From assembly GCA_946965045.2 (NCBI GenBank), contig OX337229.1, positions 1,426,001 to 1,490,000 of the forward strand: 64,000 nucleotides of DNA, read 5' to 3'. The notes beneath the pieces are model-generated. The model made no database searches, had not been told where the DNA came from, and saw nothing but the letters and a program-made list of their open reading frames with translations. Positions 1 to 9,220 of the stretch are shown in pieces (the first letter of the stretch is position 1; each line of letters opens with the position of its first letter). The stretch comes from Epithemia pelagica (taxonomy: Eukaryota > Bacillariophyta > Bacillariophyceae > Surirellales > Surirellaceae). Made by a program: the position numbers and the translations under genes.

Positions 1-927
1 GTTTTAAACGATTTCGTCGGTGTCCCTCAGTCCACTTCAACTTGTGGACCCAATGAAATCAATACTAATTGGTACATACTCTGGCAAGTTCTCTTCGTGA
101 TTCACCAGTTTGCGTCTATATACTGTGGCGAGGATAAAGTTTTGGGAACTCTTTGCGATCGATTAAACATTCCGATGGACGTGGCCGAATCAGCATTCTC
201 GCGGGGAATCAAAGGCACCTCTCAATACTTTAAGATTCATTGTGAACGAGAGTGCAAGCTTCGGCTCAAGAGAGTCTTGGACCTGCCGAGGTCGGTCAAA
301 GTCACGAATGGCAATTCCGATGACTTGGTGTCGTATTCTGGTAATGGAAGGCATCGCCGAGGCCGAAGAAATGTGGTAGTCGAAAAGAACAAAGATGATG
401 CGCTTGTAAAGCAGAAGTCTGGGACGCCACGCCTTGGATCCAGGCCACAAGCAATATTTTTGCACGAAATAATTCCAGACGAACCACTTGAAGGTGGATG
501 GCCTCCTGGTTGGACAAAGAAGGTCTATGAGCGCGCTTCAGGGAAAACGAAAGGCGACAGAGATCGATATTGGTATTCACCAGTAAACAAATACAAGTTC
601 CGTTCTATGGTCGAAGTGCGCAAGTATTTAGAGTTACTGCAGAAGACAAGTGGTGATGAAGATGAGGCTTGGGCTATTTTCAAGAACAAGAAGAGCTTAC
701 GGGTCCCGCCAGACCAAAACAGACCACTGCCTCAGCTGGAAAATCTCAATGGGATGGCGTTTCAGTTTCCTATCACCCATGGCCAGTCACAGAGAATGGA
801 GGAAATTGCTGTCGATTCTTCGACTTTCAGTTTTCCTGTTACCCATGGTCAGTCAGAGAGCATGGACTATATTCAAGGCCCAGTTACGGTGGACTGGCCA
901 GGCTTGGGGGATCCTCTTCTACGTTAG
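1..927 (+). CDS. MBD-like DNA-binding protein, 5' partial
   Basis: The reading frame is open from the first base to a TAG stop, giving 308 visible residues with the true start outside the window. Residues ~165-212 form a methyl-CpG-binding-like (MBD) domain: a GGWPPGW start, a run of basic residues, YWYSP, then KFRS and a closing helix (VEVRKYL), which is the family pattern. A basic patch (GRHRRGRR) lies upstream of it. The C-terminus has two copies of a ~25-residue unit sharing the core F-P-x-T-H-G-Q-S. MBD proteins are nuclear; whether this one binds methylated CpG cannot be told from the sequence. The only start-like codon near the left edge is a GTG with open frame upstream, so I treat the gene as truncated by the window. 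Its tail faces the next gene, 185 bp away. Confidence 0.7.
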   Translation, partial: VLNDFVGVPQSTSTCGPNEINTNWYILWQVLFVIHQFASIYCGEDKVLGTLCDRLNIPMDVAESAFSRGIKGTSQYFKIHCERECKLRLKRVLDLPRSVKVTNGNSDDLVSYSGNGRHRRGRRNVVVEKNKDDALVKQKSGTPRLGSRPQAIFLHEIIPDEPLEGGWPPGWTKKVYERASGKTKGDRDRYWYSPVNKYKFRSMVEVRKYLELLQKTSGDEDEAWAIFKNKKSLRVPPDQNRPLPQLENLNGMAFQFPITHGQSQRMEEIAVDSSTFSFPVTHGQSESMDYIQGPVTVDWPGLGDPLLR

Positions 928-1112
928 ATTGTTGGTGAGAAAACTGTGAGAGTAGAAAAGTATCAACCGTCGTCGAAATTTGTGTGCTCGACTTAAGGAG
1001 CAAATAGTCACCAACAATTGTCCGCCTATGGAGAACAACCCCATTATGTCTTCAAACTCTCGACCAGCTTGTATAGCAACTGCTCCAAGCTGCTCGGCCG
1101 AAAACAGAAACA

Positions 1113-2881
1113 CTAAGTAAACAATCGCTTCTGAGTGACTGGGGATATAGAATCAATGATATCCAAGAGCTGGATCATGCGGCACCGAGTTCTGGCTAAA
1201 GAGTTTATCCGTTTTTTGACCAGCAGTAGCTCTTCCGTCGACAGAACATTGCTCTGCAATTGTCTCCCCATTTGTTTCTGTTGCTCCATATGTCTTAACT
1301 TCGAGAAGACAACGTGCCAAAGAAGGTCGATGTCATCCTGAACCTGAGAGTTTTGTCCAGGACTTTCCGCGGAATCTGAACTTGCTACTGTGTTTTCTAT
1401 GTCGTCTACTTCACCCATTGCTTCAACTTCAGCTCGCAGCTTCGCGACACCGTGGTGAAGATTTGCATCATTTAACCAATTATGGTTGATCGACAAAGTA
1501 TCCTCTAAATTTTCAACTGTGTGAAACCATCTGTGCCGGTTGTTGTTTCGTGAATGAGAAAGAAGTCGTCAGATTCCTTTCATCCTTTTGGCGTAGAAGA
1601 CAAGGGGTTCTTTACCTTGATGGGACGAATATGGTTTCCCCTTGCTCCTGATACACTTGAATCGCGTATTTTCTTGCCTGCATGGAAGATTTGCAAACGT
1701 CGTGTGAGTGATGACAGAAACAATGGGACGTGTATATGAAGGGAGGCAGACAAGACTTTATCGATTTCTTTACGCACCTTGGCAAGACCAGGAAACAAAA
1801 CGTTGGTCGTCGCACCGTCGCTTTGGTCAATGCTGTCAACATGGAGGTCGGCAAACAAATGTGTCGCCAGGCTTATGCCAAAGCAGTCGTACAGCAGATA
1901 TGTACATTGAGGCGGTACGAGATACCACAGCTTCCTCCCAGAGACGTTTGCTGACCAAGAAAACGAATTCAAAACATCGACATGAAGTACAGTACTCGTT
2001 CCGGCTGCCAATGATCGAGGCCCGACAATGAGTCGAACAGTTATTGGAGAGGTGAGAGGCATGACAACGGACAAGGTTGAACTCTCTGTCGAAAACATGT
2101 AACAGATCGGTCTGCACATACCTGGACCAAGGTACACAAATTTGTAGGCATGTCCCATCGCTTGGTTTAGCCAGTCGTCACGAAAGTAGATGGGCCATTC
2201 GTATGCGTTATAATCGGTGTGCGCGGCAACAAATTTCCAATCCTTTAAATATAAGAGTGGTTCTAGCGACGATGTTGTTGAAGCTTTGTCACGTCGATTC
2301 ATTTCCTTGTAGGAGAACCACCAGTCGGTATATTCCTTTACCGTCATATCACGTAGAGGACATGGCCTCGTGGGTCCAAATCCCTTTTGTTTTTGACGAT
2401 AAACAGGGACAAAGTCATTTCCAAACTCTTGCAGCAGATATTCCATATTTGGAACAACTTTTCCGTCCTTGTGTGTGCATGTCCACTCTTTCGATGCCCT
2501 CCATGTGTCGGTAATGCCTTGAATCATTACGGGTATGTTGGGGTACATGAATTCTCTCGTGAAGCGTTCGTACGTCAGGTCTTGACAATGAACACGATGT
2601 ATTTCCGTTCTGCTTCGAGACGAATCTTCCATCATTTGACTACTCAGATCGATCGCGTCCTCATTTTTTCCGCTTTGTGCGTCGGCTTGAAGGTGGTTAT
2701 CCATCAACCCCATCACGTACAAGCCCAATCGATCTGCACGACCATCAAAGAAGGGAGCAGCAAGTCCGGAATCATCGGTGCCTCCACTGGTCCATAAGGA
2801 GTGCACCAGCCGCCCCACCTTCTGTCTGATAAGGCTTTCCGACTCGGACAAGAGGTCGTCGTCGTCTTTGCTACATACCAT
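1113..2881 (-). CDS. JMJD4-like JmjC 2-oxoglutarate oxygenase, four exons
   Basis: I assemble 488 residues from exons 2122-2881, 1778-2004, 1616-1677 and 1113-1530. All introns are GT..AG (117, 100 and 85 bp) and the joins keep frame. The rebuilt protein reads GPAGTSTVLHVDV, then GRKLWYLVPP, then GETIFVPS joined to WFHTVENLEDTLSINHNWLN, which is the JMJD4 signature. Predicted iron ligands are H261, D263 and H353. Human JMJD4 hydroxylates the translation termination factor eRF1; the same role here is inference. The reading frame extends 9 nt upstream through a GTG, so I use the ATG at 2881. The first intron is a multiple of three without a stop, so reading straight through it gives a false continuous protein that loses the last two exons. 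It is divergent from the next gene, about 160 bp between starts. Confidence 0.85.
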
Positions 2882-3042
2882 GGCCTTCACTCTAGAGAAG
2901 AATTTTTGTGAGATGAGCGGCTGACGGTATTCGCGACTAACAGGATTGGGCGATCCATCTCCGAAGATACCCCATCAGCCGTATCTTTTGTTTGCCATGG
3001 GACTTTTGTACGGGCAGAAGTGCATCCGGCAGAAGAAGGATC

Positions 3043-3696
3043 ATGGTGTCGTCATGGCTCAGCCTTATCGTCCTTTTCATAGGTTTTATATCATGGAAGG
3101 ATGCGGCATCAGGCTTACTGCTTAACTGGAAAATGGCAAAGACAGGTCGCCAATACGGTTGGATCATCCGTCATCGCCAATATAGTGTTAAACACCACTC
3201 CCAACCGTGGTCAAGGTCTACGACGACCAGGTTCTGGTCCCTATCTCCAATGACTTCTCATGACAATACTCCAAAAGACGAGAGGGAATATGCAAAGACC
3301 GCATCTGACATGAGCTCGATTTCACCTCGAACCCCTGATCGGACCGATGCCTTTCAACGTATCTTTCTACTATGGGGCTTGTCCGCGCTGGTGTTATGGT
3401 CTCCCATGGAGACACACGCAGAACCCATCGCAATGGTCGGGCAACCAAGCAGCCTTACACTGGCAACCCCATCACCCCTCGATGATGCTTCTTTGTTGGA
3501 TGCCTTTGGATCGCAATTAATGATGCCCAGCGGCACCAGTGGCAGTACACCTGGCATGACATCCAGCAACAACAACAATGGCAAGGGATCAGACACCACT
3601 GGAGATTCAAGCACGGGTACAGGTCAGAGTGATTTGGGCAGTGCGCTGCAAGAGATGCAACTACGTAAGAGGATTGATCCTCGAACACATGGTTAA
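3043..3696 (+). CDS. Putative thylakoid-lumen protein, unknown function
   Basis: 217 residues. The chosen ATG gives an N-terminal hydrophobic signal (SWLSLIVLFIGFISW); an in-frame ATG 51 bp upstream would bury it. A second hydrophobic stretch (IFLLWGLSALVLW) ends in THAEP, resembling a thylakoid-processing site. The order signal peptide, polar transit region, second signal, mature domain is what a lumen protein of a secondary plastid needs. The mature part is short, rich in S/T/G/N, and ends in MQLRKRIDPRTHG. I do not recognise the family. Localisation is inferred from the presequence only. Confidence 0.6.
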   Translation: MVSSWLSLIVLFIGFISWKDAASGLLLNWKMAKTGRQYGWIIRHRQYSVKHHSQPWSRSTTTRFWSLSPMTSHDNTPKDEREYAKTASDMSSISPRTPDRTDAFQRIFLLWGLSALVLWSPMETHAEPIAMVGQPSSLTLATPSPLDDASLLDAFGSQLMMPSGTSGSTPGMTSSNNNNGKGSDTTGDSSTGTGQSDLGSALQEMQLRKRIDPRTHG

Positions 3697-3890
3697 GCTT
3701 TTTTAGAGCAGTACAGTACGTAGTCATCGTTTATCCAACGGAAACAACTCCGAGCTTCGAACTGTATTCATGCATCCAAAGGATGCCTGTTGGTCCAAAA
3801 TAGTGCGGACTCAGAAAATGTCCACACAAAAAGACGCCCATTCTATCTCCCATCCACACCGATGTCCCACTAATTATTCTAGCTGCTCGT

Positions 3891-5411
3891 CTATTGCGAG
3901 CTTGGTTCTGGGTCGTCCGTCTCTCCTGTTCCCCCTTCATTGCCTTCTTTGGCAGCTCTTCGAGCTGCACGACGCGCTAATTTCCGTGATCGTTTCAATT
4001 CTGCTGGATTCATTTCGGATTCTGGTTTCGTTTGCCATGTCGGTTCCTTCGAAGGTACAACGAGAGCTTTCTTGGTTTCTTGTTCCTCCGACTCATTTTG
4101 TGTTGCATTATCGTCAAATCGAATGTGGCTGCCCTTCGACGACGGCGAGGATACTTTCTGCAATTGCTCTTTACTTTGTCGGCTGCCATGTTCCTCGCTG
4201 TTTTTGGACCGTTTGCGTGTTTGCAGTCGTTCTCTACGTTGCTTTCTCTGTTCAATAGATGCGTTTTCTTGCTGCACCATGGCTGTGGATTGTAGACTCA
4301 CCGTGATGCGTTTCTGAGATCGATCAATTTCAACGACCCGTGCATTTGGAACGACATCGCCCGACTTAAACAGAGCCTCGGGAGATTCCACATAGTCGTC
4401 GCGGAGACGGCTGACATGACAAAAGGCATCTGAGTGACATCCAATGTCCAAGAAGATTCCAAATGGTTTGACATATATCACAGTGCCTTCACAGGTTTGA
4501 CCCACTACAAAGTCTGTCACAGGCTTTCTTCCAATACAGTAACGTTGTTTCTTGTTATTATCTGTAGAATCCATGGTCTCATCGGGTGGAGGGCTCACTT
4601 CATCCTTTTTCTCGACGGTTACCACTTGGTCGTTGGTCGTTTCACCTGCGCTTGGACTTGTAGTTGAACTTTTTGGTTGTACTTCGTTCGCAGAAGAGCA
4701 GGCCAACGATGTGTCTTGTCGACCGCGCCTACGTCGACCTCGTTGGCGCTTGGGGAGTGCTGGTTCACCGTGGACGCTTTCATCACTATCACTATCGTTG
4801 GTGGGAACCTTGCCCTTGTGACTTTCATCACTAGTTCCATCACGAGGTAGAGTGGTGTTTTCAGCAATTTTGGGGTGAGACCCAGAGACTTCGCCCGGTG
4901 TATGGTCAATTTTAGTTTCATTTGAGTCAGAGACGTGTGAGACCTTTTCATCACCAGATATTCTAGACTTTTTGGGCTTGGGGGTTGATTCAATGTCATG
5001 ATTTGATACTCTGGTAGGTTTCGGTTTCGGTAGTACTGTGTCTTCGTTATCAAGATCTAAATTCTCTGTCTGTGATGGTGGATGAACTCGGTTTGCTTTT
5101 TTTCGGTCCTCCCATTGCTTTATTTCAAATAAAATCTCTTGTTTCCGATCATCCACGGAATCTCCCTCTGTCGTCGACGAGGAAAGCACTTGTTCCAACT
5201 TTCGCTTCAAATGTTTTGGTTTTTGAAACTTTTTGGTCTTCTTCTGGGATGCGGTCAATCTCTTTTCGTCAGGACGCTTGTGTCGAACGTTACGCGTTGT
5301 GGGAGCTTTTCTAGATTTGCCGGTTGCCCTCACAGGAGCTGGTGGGTCCTTCTCAGGGGAATGACTCAGTCTCTGGAGCCGTCGGCGTTCTTTGGCGCCG
5401 CTGCCTCCCAT
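3891..5411 (-). CDS. S1 RNA-binding domain protein
   Basis: 506 residues from the ATG at 5411, which has a strong context (GCCATGG). The frame continues upstream to another ATG at 5522, but that adds only a hydrophobic stretch. Most of the protein is charged and low complexity with many lysine and arginine clusters, including KRQRGRRRRGRQ near residue 220. One S1/OB-fold domain spans ~300-375 (FVVGQTCEGTVIYVKPFGIF, then HVSRLRDDYVESP, then RITVSLQS). The C-terminus is basic (RKLARRAARRAAKEG). This composition fits a nucleic-acid-binding protein, possibly nucleolar or translational, but the exact role is unknown. Its start faces the RPB3 gene across 233 bp. Confidence 0.75.
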   Translation of the reverse strand: MGGSGAKERRRLQRLSHSPEKDPPAPVRATGKSRKAPTTRNVRHKRPDEKRLTASQKKTKKFQKPKHLKRKLEQVLSSSTTEGDSVDDRKQEILFEIKQWEDRKKANRVHPPSQTENLDLDNEDTVLPKPKPTRVSNHDIESTPKPKKSRISGDEKVSHVSDSNETKIDHTPGEVSGSHPKIAENTTLPRDGTSDESHKGKVPTNDSDSDESVHGEPALPKRQRGRRRRGRQDTSLACSSANEVQPKSSTTSPSAGETTNDQVVTVEKKDEVSPPPDETMDSTDNNKKQRYCIGRKPVTDFVVGQTCEGTVIYVKPFGIFLDIGCHSDAFCHVSRLRDDYVESPEALFKSGDVVPNARVVEIDRSQKRITVSLQSTAMVQQENASIEQRKQRRERLQTRKRSKNSEEHGSRQSKEQLQKVSSPSSKGSHIRFDDNATQNESEEQETKKALVVPSKEPTWQTKPESEMNPAELKRSRKLARRAARRAAKEGNEGGTGETDDPEPSSQ

Positions 5412-5644
5412 GGCGATGATAAGAAGAGAAAGGAAAAGGAGAGCAGAAATGCATGCCAACGGAAATGGATGGTTCCGAACTCCGAACCAGTTCAGATCTT
5501 GGAAAAAAAATTTGAAATTCAAAGTGGTCGCACTAAAGTCGACGTTTGGGGCGGATTTTCACGTTTGCCCCCGCACCAAAATGCACAATGATACATGAGA
5601 TCTGCACAAAATCGTCGTCTTTAGTTCATTTGTTTTTGTAAATC

Positions 5645-6703
5645 ATGCCTCATCAACGGTTCCCCAAAGTCGAGGTGCTTTCCCTAACTCCCCATGAGAT
5701 CAAATTCGTCTTGTCCGAAACGGATTGCAGCATGGCTAATACGCTACGACGGATTATGATTGGGGAAGTTCCTACCTTGGCCATTGATTTGGTGGAATTT
5801 CACGAGAATTCGACAGTACTCAACGATGAATATATTGCGCATCGACTGGGTTTGATTCCCCTCCGATACACACCACAATTAGATGGAACGGGAGCGGCGG
5901 CCTCGGGTGGCGGAGCAGACGATGCCTTTCTCGGACAATCACATCACAATAGCATAGGCAGCGATGTGCAAGATGCCTTTGCTCCACATTATGAATGCCA
6001 ATGTTACGAACACTGTCCAAGATGCTCGGTAGAATTCGATTTGAACGTATCTTACAATCCCAATACAATTGGAGGAGGTGATGATGGGATGGATGGTGCA
6101 GGAGACGTGCTGGCCCCCCTGACGGTGACAAGTCGAGATTTAATTAGCAACAACGATCTAGTTCAACCAGCTCATTTCCTATCGGTTGACGAAGAGCAAG
6201 AAGCACAAGATGAAGGAATTGCCATTGTCAAAATGGGACCTGGTCAAACGTTGAAAATTAAGGCAGTTGCTCGCACAGGAATTCTCAAGGAGCATTCCAA
6301 ATGGTCTCCGGTTGCCGTGGCTACATATCGCTTCTGGCCGGATATCCAAATCAACCACGAACAAATGTCCTCACTGACAATGGAACAGAAACAGACACTT
6401 GTACAGGCGTGTCCTGATCGCATTCTTGAACTGGACGACATTACTGGACATGTTCAACCTGTGGAAAATGCCTGGGACATTGCCACCTACACCGAAGACT
6501 TGCACTATGCTCAAGAGGCTCTTAAAAAACGACCCGAGGATCCGGATTTTGTGCGTGTTGTACCAAGATTGGATAGGTTTATTTTCAATGTCGAATCTAC
6601 CGGAGCCATGGATGCACAGGAAATTGTCCTGGCTGCCTTGCGAGTGTTGAAGAAGCGCCTAACGTATCTTGCGTTGGAATTAGATAACTTAAAAGGTATG
6701 TAA
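5645..6703 (+). CDS. RPB3: RNA polymerase II subunit RPB3
   Basis: 352 residues. The N-terminus has the conserved alpha-like assembly motif (SMANTLRRIMIGEVPTLAID) and HRLGLIPL. A cysteine cluster (CQCYEHCPRC) matches the RPB3 zinc site, and the C-terminal dimerisation part (FIFNVESTGAM, then LAALRVLKKRL) is present. RPB3 pairs with RPB11 to nucleate Pol II assembly in the nucleus. The domain is a little longer than usual because of Gly/Asp-rich inserts after residue 80 and near 140. The last codons are GGTATGTAA, which also look like a 5' splice site, so a further short exon is possible, but the protein already ends where the family ends. Its stop is 3 bp from the end of an open frame on the other strand. 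Confidence 0.93.
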   Translation: MPHQRFPKVEVLSLTPHEIKFVLSETDCSMANTLRRIMIGEVPTLAIDLVEFHENSTVLNDEYIAHRLGLIPLRYTPQLDGTGAAASGGGADDAFLGQSHHNSIGSDVQDAFAPHYECQCYEHCPRCSVEFDLNVSYNPNTIGGGDDGMDGAGDVLAPLTVTSRDLISNNDLVQPAHFLSVDEEQEAQDEGIAIVKMGPGQTLKIKAVARTGILKEHSKWSPVAVATYRFWPDIQINHEQMSSLTMEQKQTLVQACPDRILELDDITGHVQPVENAWDIATYTEDLHYAQEALKKRPEDPDFVRVVPRLDRFIFNVESTGAMDAQEIVLAALRVLKKRLTYLALELDNLKGM

Positions 6704-6706
6704 AGA

Positions 6707-6949
6707 CTAAGAAGGGATGCAATGGGACGTACTCGTAAGCATAGAATAGTGTTCAACCGGCACATCTCGTTCATAAAGGTTTTCAACGCCATCCCCATCG
6801 GTGAATGCGATGGTGCGCGCAGGTGTAACAAACAGTCGATCCGCACCCTCCTTGGCAAACCATTCCGTACACCCATAGATCGTACCCACAACGTTCGCAT
6901 TCACGACCGGACATACTTCGCCTTTGCCAATCATGAAAACAACCTTCAT
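6707..6949 (-). CDS. Short ORF overlapping the RBR stop, or missed 3' exon
   Basis: 80 codons starting at an ATG that overlaps the RBR stop as ATGA and ending 3 bp from the RPB3 stop. Codons look protein-like (first position often purine), and the product is MKVVFMIGKGEVCPVVNANV at its start, with no Cys-rich bias. A competing frame over the same DNA (to 6783) gives a zinc-finger-like cysteine pattern: ERCGYDLWVYGMVCQGGCG, then VCYTCAHH. Only one can be real coding sequence. Most likely this DNA is the last exon of the RBR gene in one of these frames; a true bicistronic ORF would be unusual. Confidence 0.3.
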   Translation of the reverse strand: MKVVFMIGKGEVCPVVNANVVGTIYGCTEWFAKEGADRLFVTPARTIAFTDGDGVENLYERDVPVEHYSMLTSTSHCIPS

Positions 6950-8547
6950 TGCCACGAAGAGCCCGCATGCCTCTTCCGTTCTTCGGGATCTACAACACGG
7001 GCCGCTGGAGCACGAGCTCGAGCAGCCGCAACACGACGAACAGGAGCAGCCAAATCCGCATCGACACGCAATTCGGCTGCTTGAATCAACCGACGCTCCT
7101 CCCATATCGGGCAATTTCCTGTTGAACAGGTTGCCAGATCATTGTTCCAGTCGGAAAGGCACCGGAAACAAAACTCGTGGGTGCAGTTCGAACAAGTCAT
7201 ATGAAAACATCCGTACGATAACTCAATCATGATAGAACATCGAGGACATTGCTTCCAGCCTTCACTCGCGGCAAGCTTGACGAGCTCATCATCGGTTGCC
7301 GATGTCGCTTGTTTGTTTTCCCTGCAGGTTAACGCAGGATGGGCCGCTGTTTTGCATTCGACGCAGAGTAACTGGCGACATTCACATAGAAGGATGGAAT
7401 CTGCACCCGGGTCTCGATCCACCAAATCGAGATTGATGAAACGGCTGCACTTGGGACAGTACATCTTGTTGATAGCCGTGACTTCTTGGGTACGAACGGC
7501 CAACAAAGCTTGTTCCGTAGGTCGCAACAGCATCTCGGACAGAGTTGACATCTCAATGGGGATTTCGCAACACTTGAGCGGAAGAAGTGATCGGTCATGA
7601 AGGGCAACCCGCAAATGTCGCGTCATACAGTCTACGCATTGGGAGTGATCACAAGCAAGCGTAAAACCCCTTTCTTTTTCGGCGTAACAAACATGGCACT
7701 GATCAATGAGCGGTAACTCTTGAAGTCTATTCCAGGCGGCGATCGCATGGCGTTGTCCTGTGGAGGGAACAGACACGTGGTTTCCCGCTGAGCTTCTTGT
7801 TGGAATCGCGGGTTCAGACTGACGTTCCGGTTGAGAGTAATCGTTTGTGCCTCGGTAGCGGGGAATAGGACGAGCAATTCCAGATGCAAAGGCTTTGCTT
7901 ACGTTAATCTGGTGCCTCACACATGCATCTATGCAAAGTTTAAAGAGGCTTGTTTCGTCCGATCCTATGGTGCTTGGTCTTGTGGAACGTCCCTGATTCT
8001 GAAACTGCAAGGCCACCGAGTGGTCGTAGACGCTCATAATGGACAAGGCATCCAAACGAGCTTGCTCTTCTTGGGCGGTGTCTGCATCTTCGTAACTTTG
8101 CAAGTTAGAAGACATATTGCCATTACTGTGCAGTCGAAGGGCGTAGAGATGGTCCGACGAACTCTGGACTTGCTTCTGATAATCGCTCTTGAGAACTTCT
8201 ATAACGGCAGAATCAACTTTAGTACTTGTAGACAAGTTCTCTTGTGCGTTCATTGATTCCAAGCCTGTAATTTCTGTTCGGTGCAATAGAAGGGCTGCCG
8301 TGTGATCAATTGTTTGCTGCTGCTTTTGCAAGGTTTCGATGCGATCCCACAAGTACCGCCGCGCCGGAAGGGATGCGATCCCCAATTCGGTACGAAGTTC
8401 ATCTTTTCGAAGAGTCACTAACGTGGGACCATCCACCTCATTGTCACTCAAGGCATCTACAACCACAGGTGATAGTCGAGCTCGTTGCGCCCATTCTAAC
8501 ACCTGCTGGGCCGACCAGTGGGACGGCATGGGATGTTGATTCGTCAT
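6946..8547 (-). CDS. SAM-domain RBR (RING-IBR-RING) E3 ubiquitin ligase
   Basis: 533 residues from the ATG at 8547; the frame extends 15 nt further up through a TTG only. A SAM domain occupies ~8-75 (HWSAQQVLEW, then LTLRKDELR-like helix and LGI). RING1 is ~284-327 (CHVC..CDHSQCVDC), IBR ~360-410, and RING2 ~434-465 with CPRC, YGC and HMTC. The predicted catalytic Cys is 447. RBR ligases take ubiquitin onto this Cys from an E2 before transfer. The 3' end is uncertain: after the stop at 6946 two other frames stay open, one Cys-rich (to 6783) and one starting ATGA across the stop (to 6707). A missed intron may add a tail. Substrate unknown. Confidence 0.85.
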   Translation of the reverse strand: MTNQHPMPSHWSAQQVLEWAQRARLSPVVVDALSDNEVDGPTLVTLRKDELRTELGIASLPARRYLWDRIETLQKQQQTIDHTAALLLHRTEITGLESMNAQENLSTSTKVDSAVIEVLKSDYQKQVQSSSDHLYALRLHSNGNMSSNLQSYEDADTAQEEQARLDALSIMSVYDHSVALQFQNQGRSTRPSTIGSDETSLFKLCIDACVRHQINVSKAFASGIARPIPRYRGTNDYSQPERQSEPAIPTRSSAGNHVSVPSTGQRHAIAAWNRLQELPLIDQCHVCYAEKERGFTLACDHSQCVDCMTRHLRVALHDRSLLPLKCCEIPIEMSTLSEMLLRPTEQALLAVRTQEVTAINKMYCPKCSRFINLDLVDRDPGADSILLCECRQLLCVECKTAAHPALTCRENKQATSATDDELVKLAASEGWKQCPRCSIMIELSYGCFHMTCSNCTHEFCFRCLSDWNNDLATCSTGNCPIWEERRLIQAAELRVDADLAAPVRRVAAARARAPAARVVDPEERKRHAGSSWQ

Positions 8548-9220
8548 CGTCCCTTTGGCCAAATCGAGTTTGGATGTTCCGGTAAGGATTTGTGCGAGGG
8601 AGGTGCTTTTCCATGAAAATCTGTAAATTCACGGTCAGAGGTGCATGACGTAGACAGACATAGCCATAAAGAGAAATTTTCGAGGGAAATCTCACTGGCT
8701 ACTTCTAGTCTTCCCCCGAAAAGTGGATAATATTTCATCTTGAGAGGGCCGTTTTGATGCAAGAGAATAATATATATAAGATGACCGATGTAGGTGCATG
8801 AAAAGAGGATTGCGGTGAAAGAGGACTGTAGTGCCTCTGACTGTGTAGAGCAGACTTGGGTCCACATTGCATATTCCCCATAGTATCCACAAAGATGATT
8901 CGATGATCAAAAGTGATTCTCCGTTGTCTTTGCTTTGGAACACCAGATTCGTCAAACTACAATGTATTTCACAACTCGCACCATTGTGATTTTGCATCAT
9001 CGAAAGTCGGAAGTGTTGGCATGAAGCATGAACTTCTCCGCGCAGGCCCATGACGCTGCACGCGAGCACCATCCCAGATCGGGCGATAGACGAACGCAGC
9101 GGCGCAGATCCAATAAAAAAGATCCGCCATCATGAGAATGAGACAACGCGCTGCCAAGCTCATCAAACCTTGTCGCTGGGCTGTAACACTGTAACGTCAT
9201 AACTACAAACTCCAGACAGA
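8548..9220. promoter_or_regulatory. Divergent intergenic region between RBR ligase and UTP12
   Basis: 673 bp between two divergent starts, so it must hold both promoters. A TATA-like tract (tatatataag) lies at 8771-8780. No supportable coding sequence or RNA gene was seen; several open frames on the minus strand are short and without recognisable domains. Confidence 0.4.
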
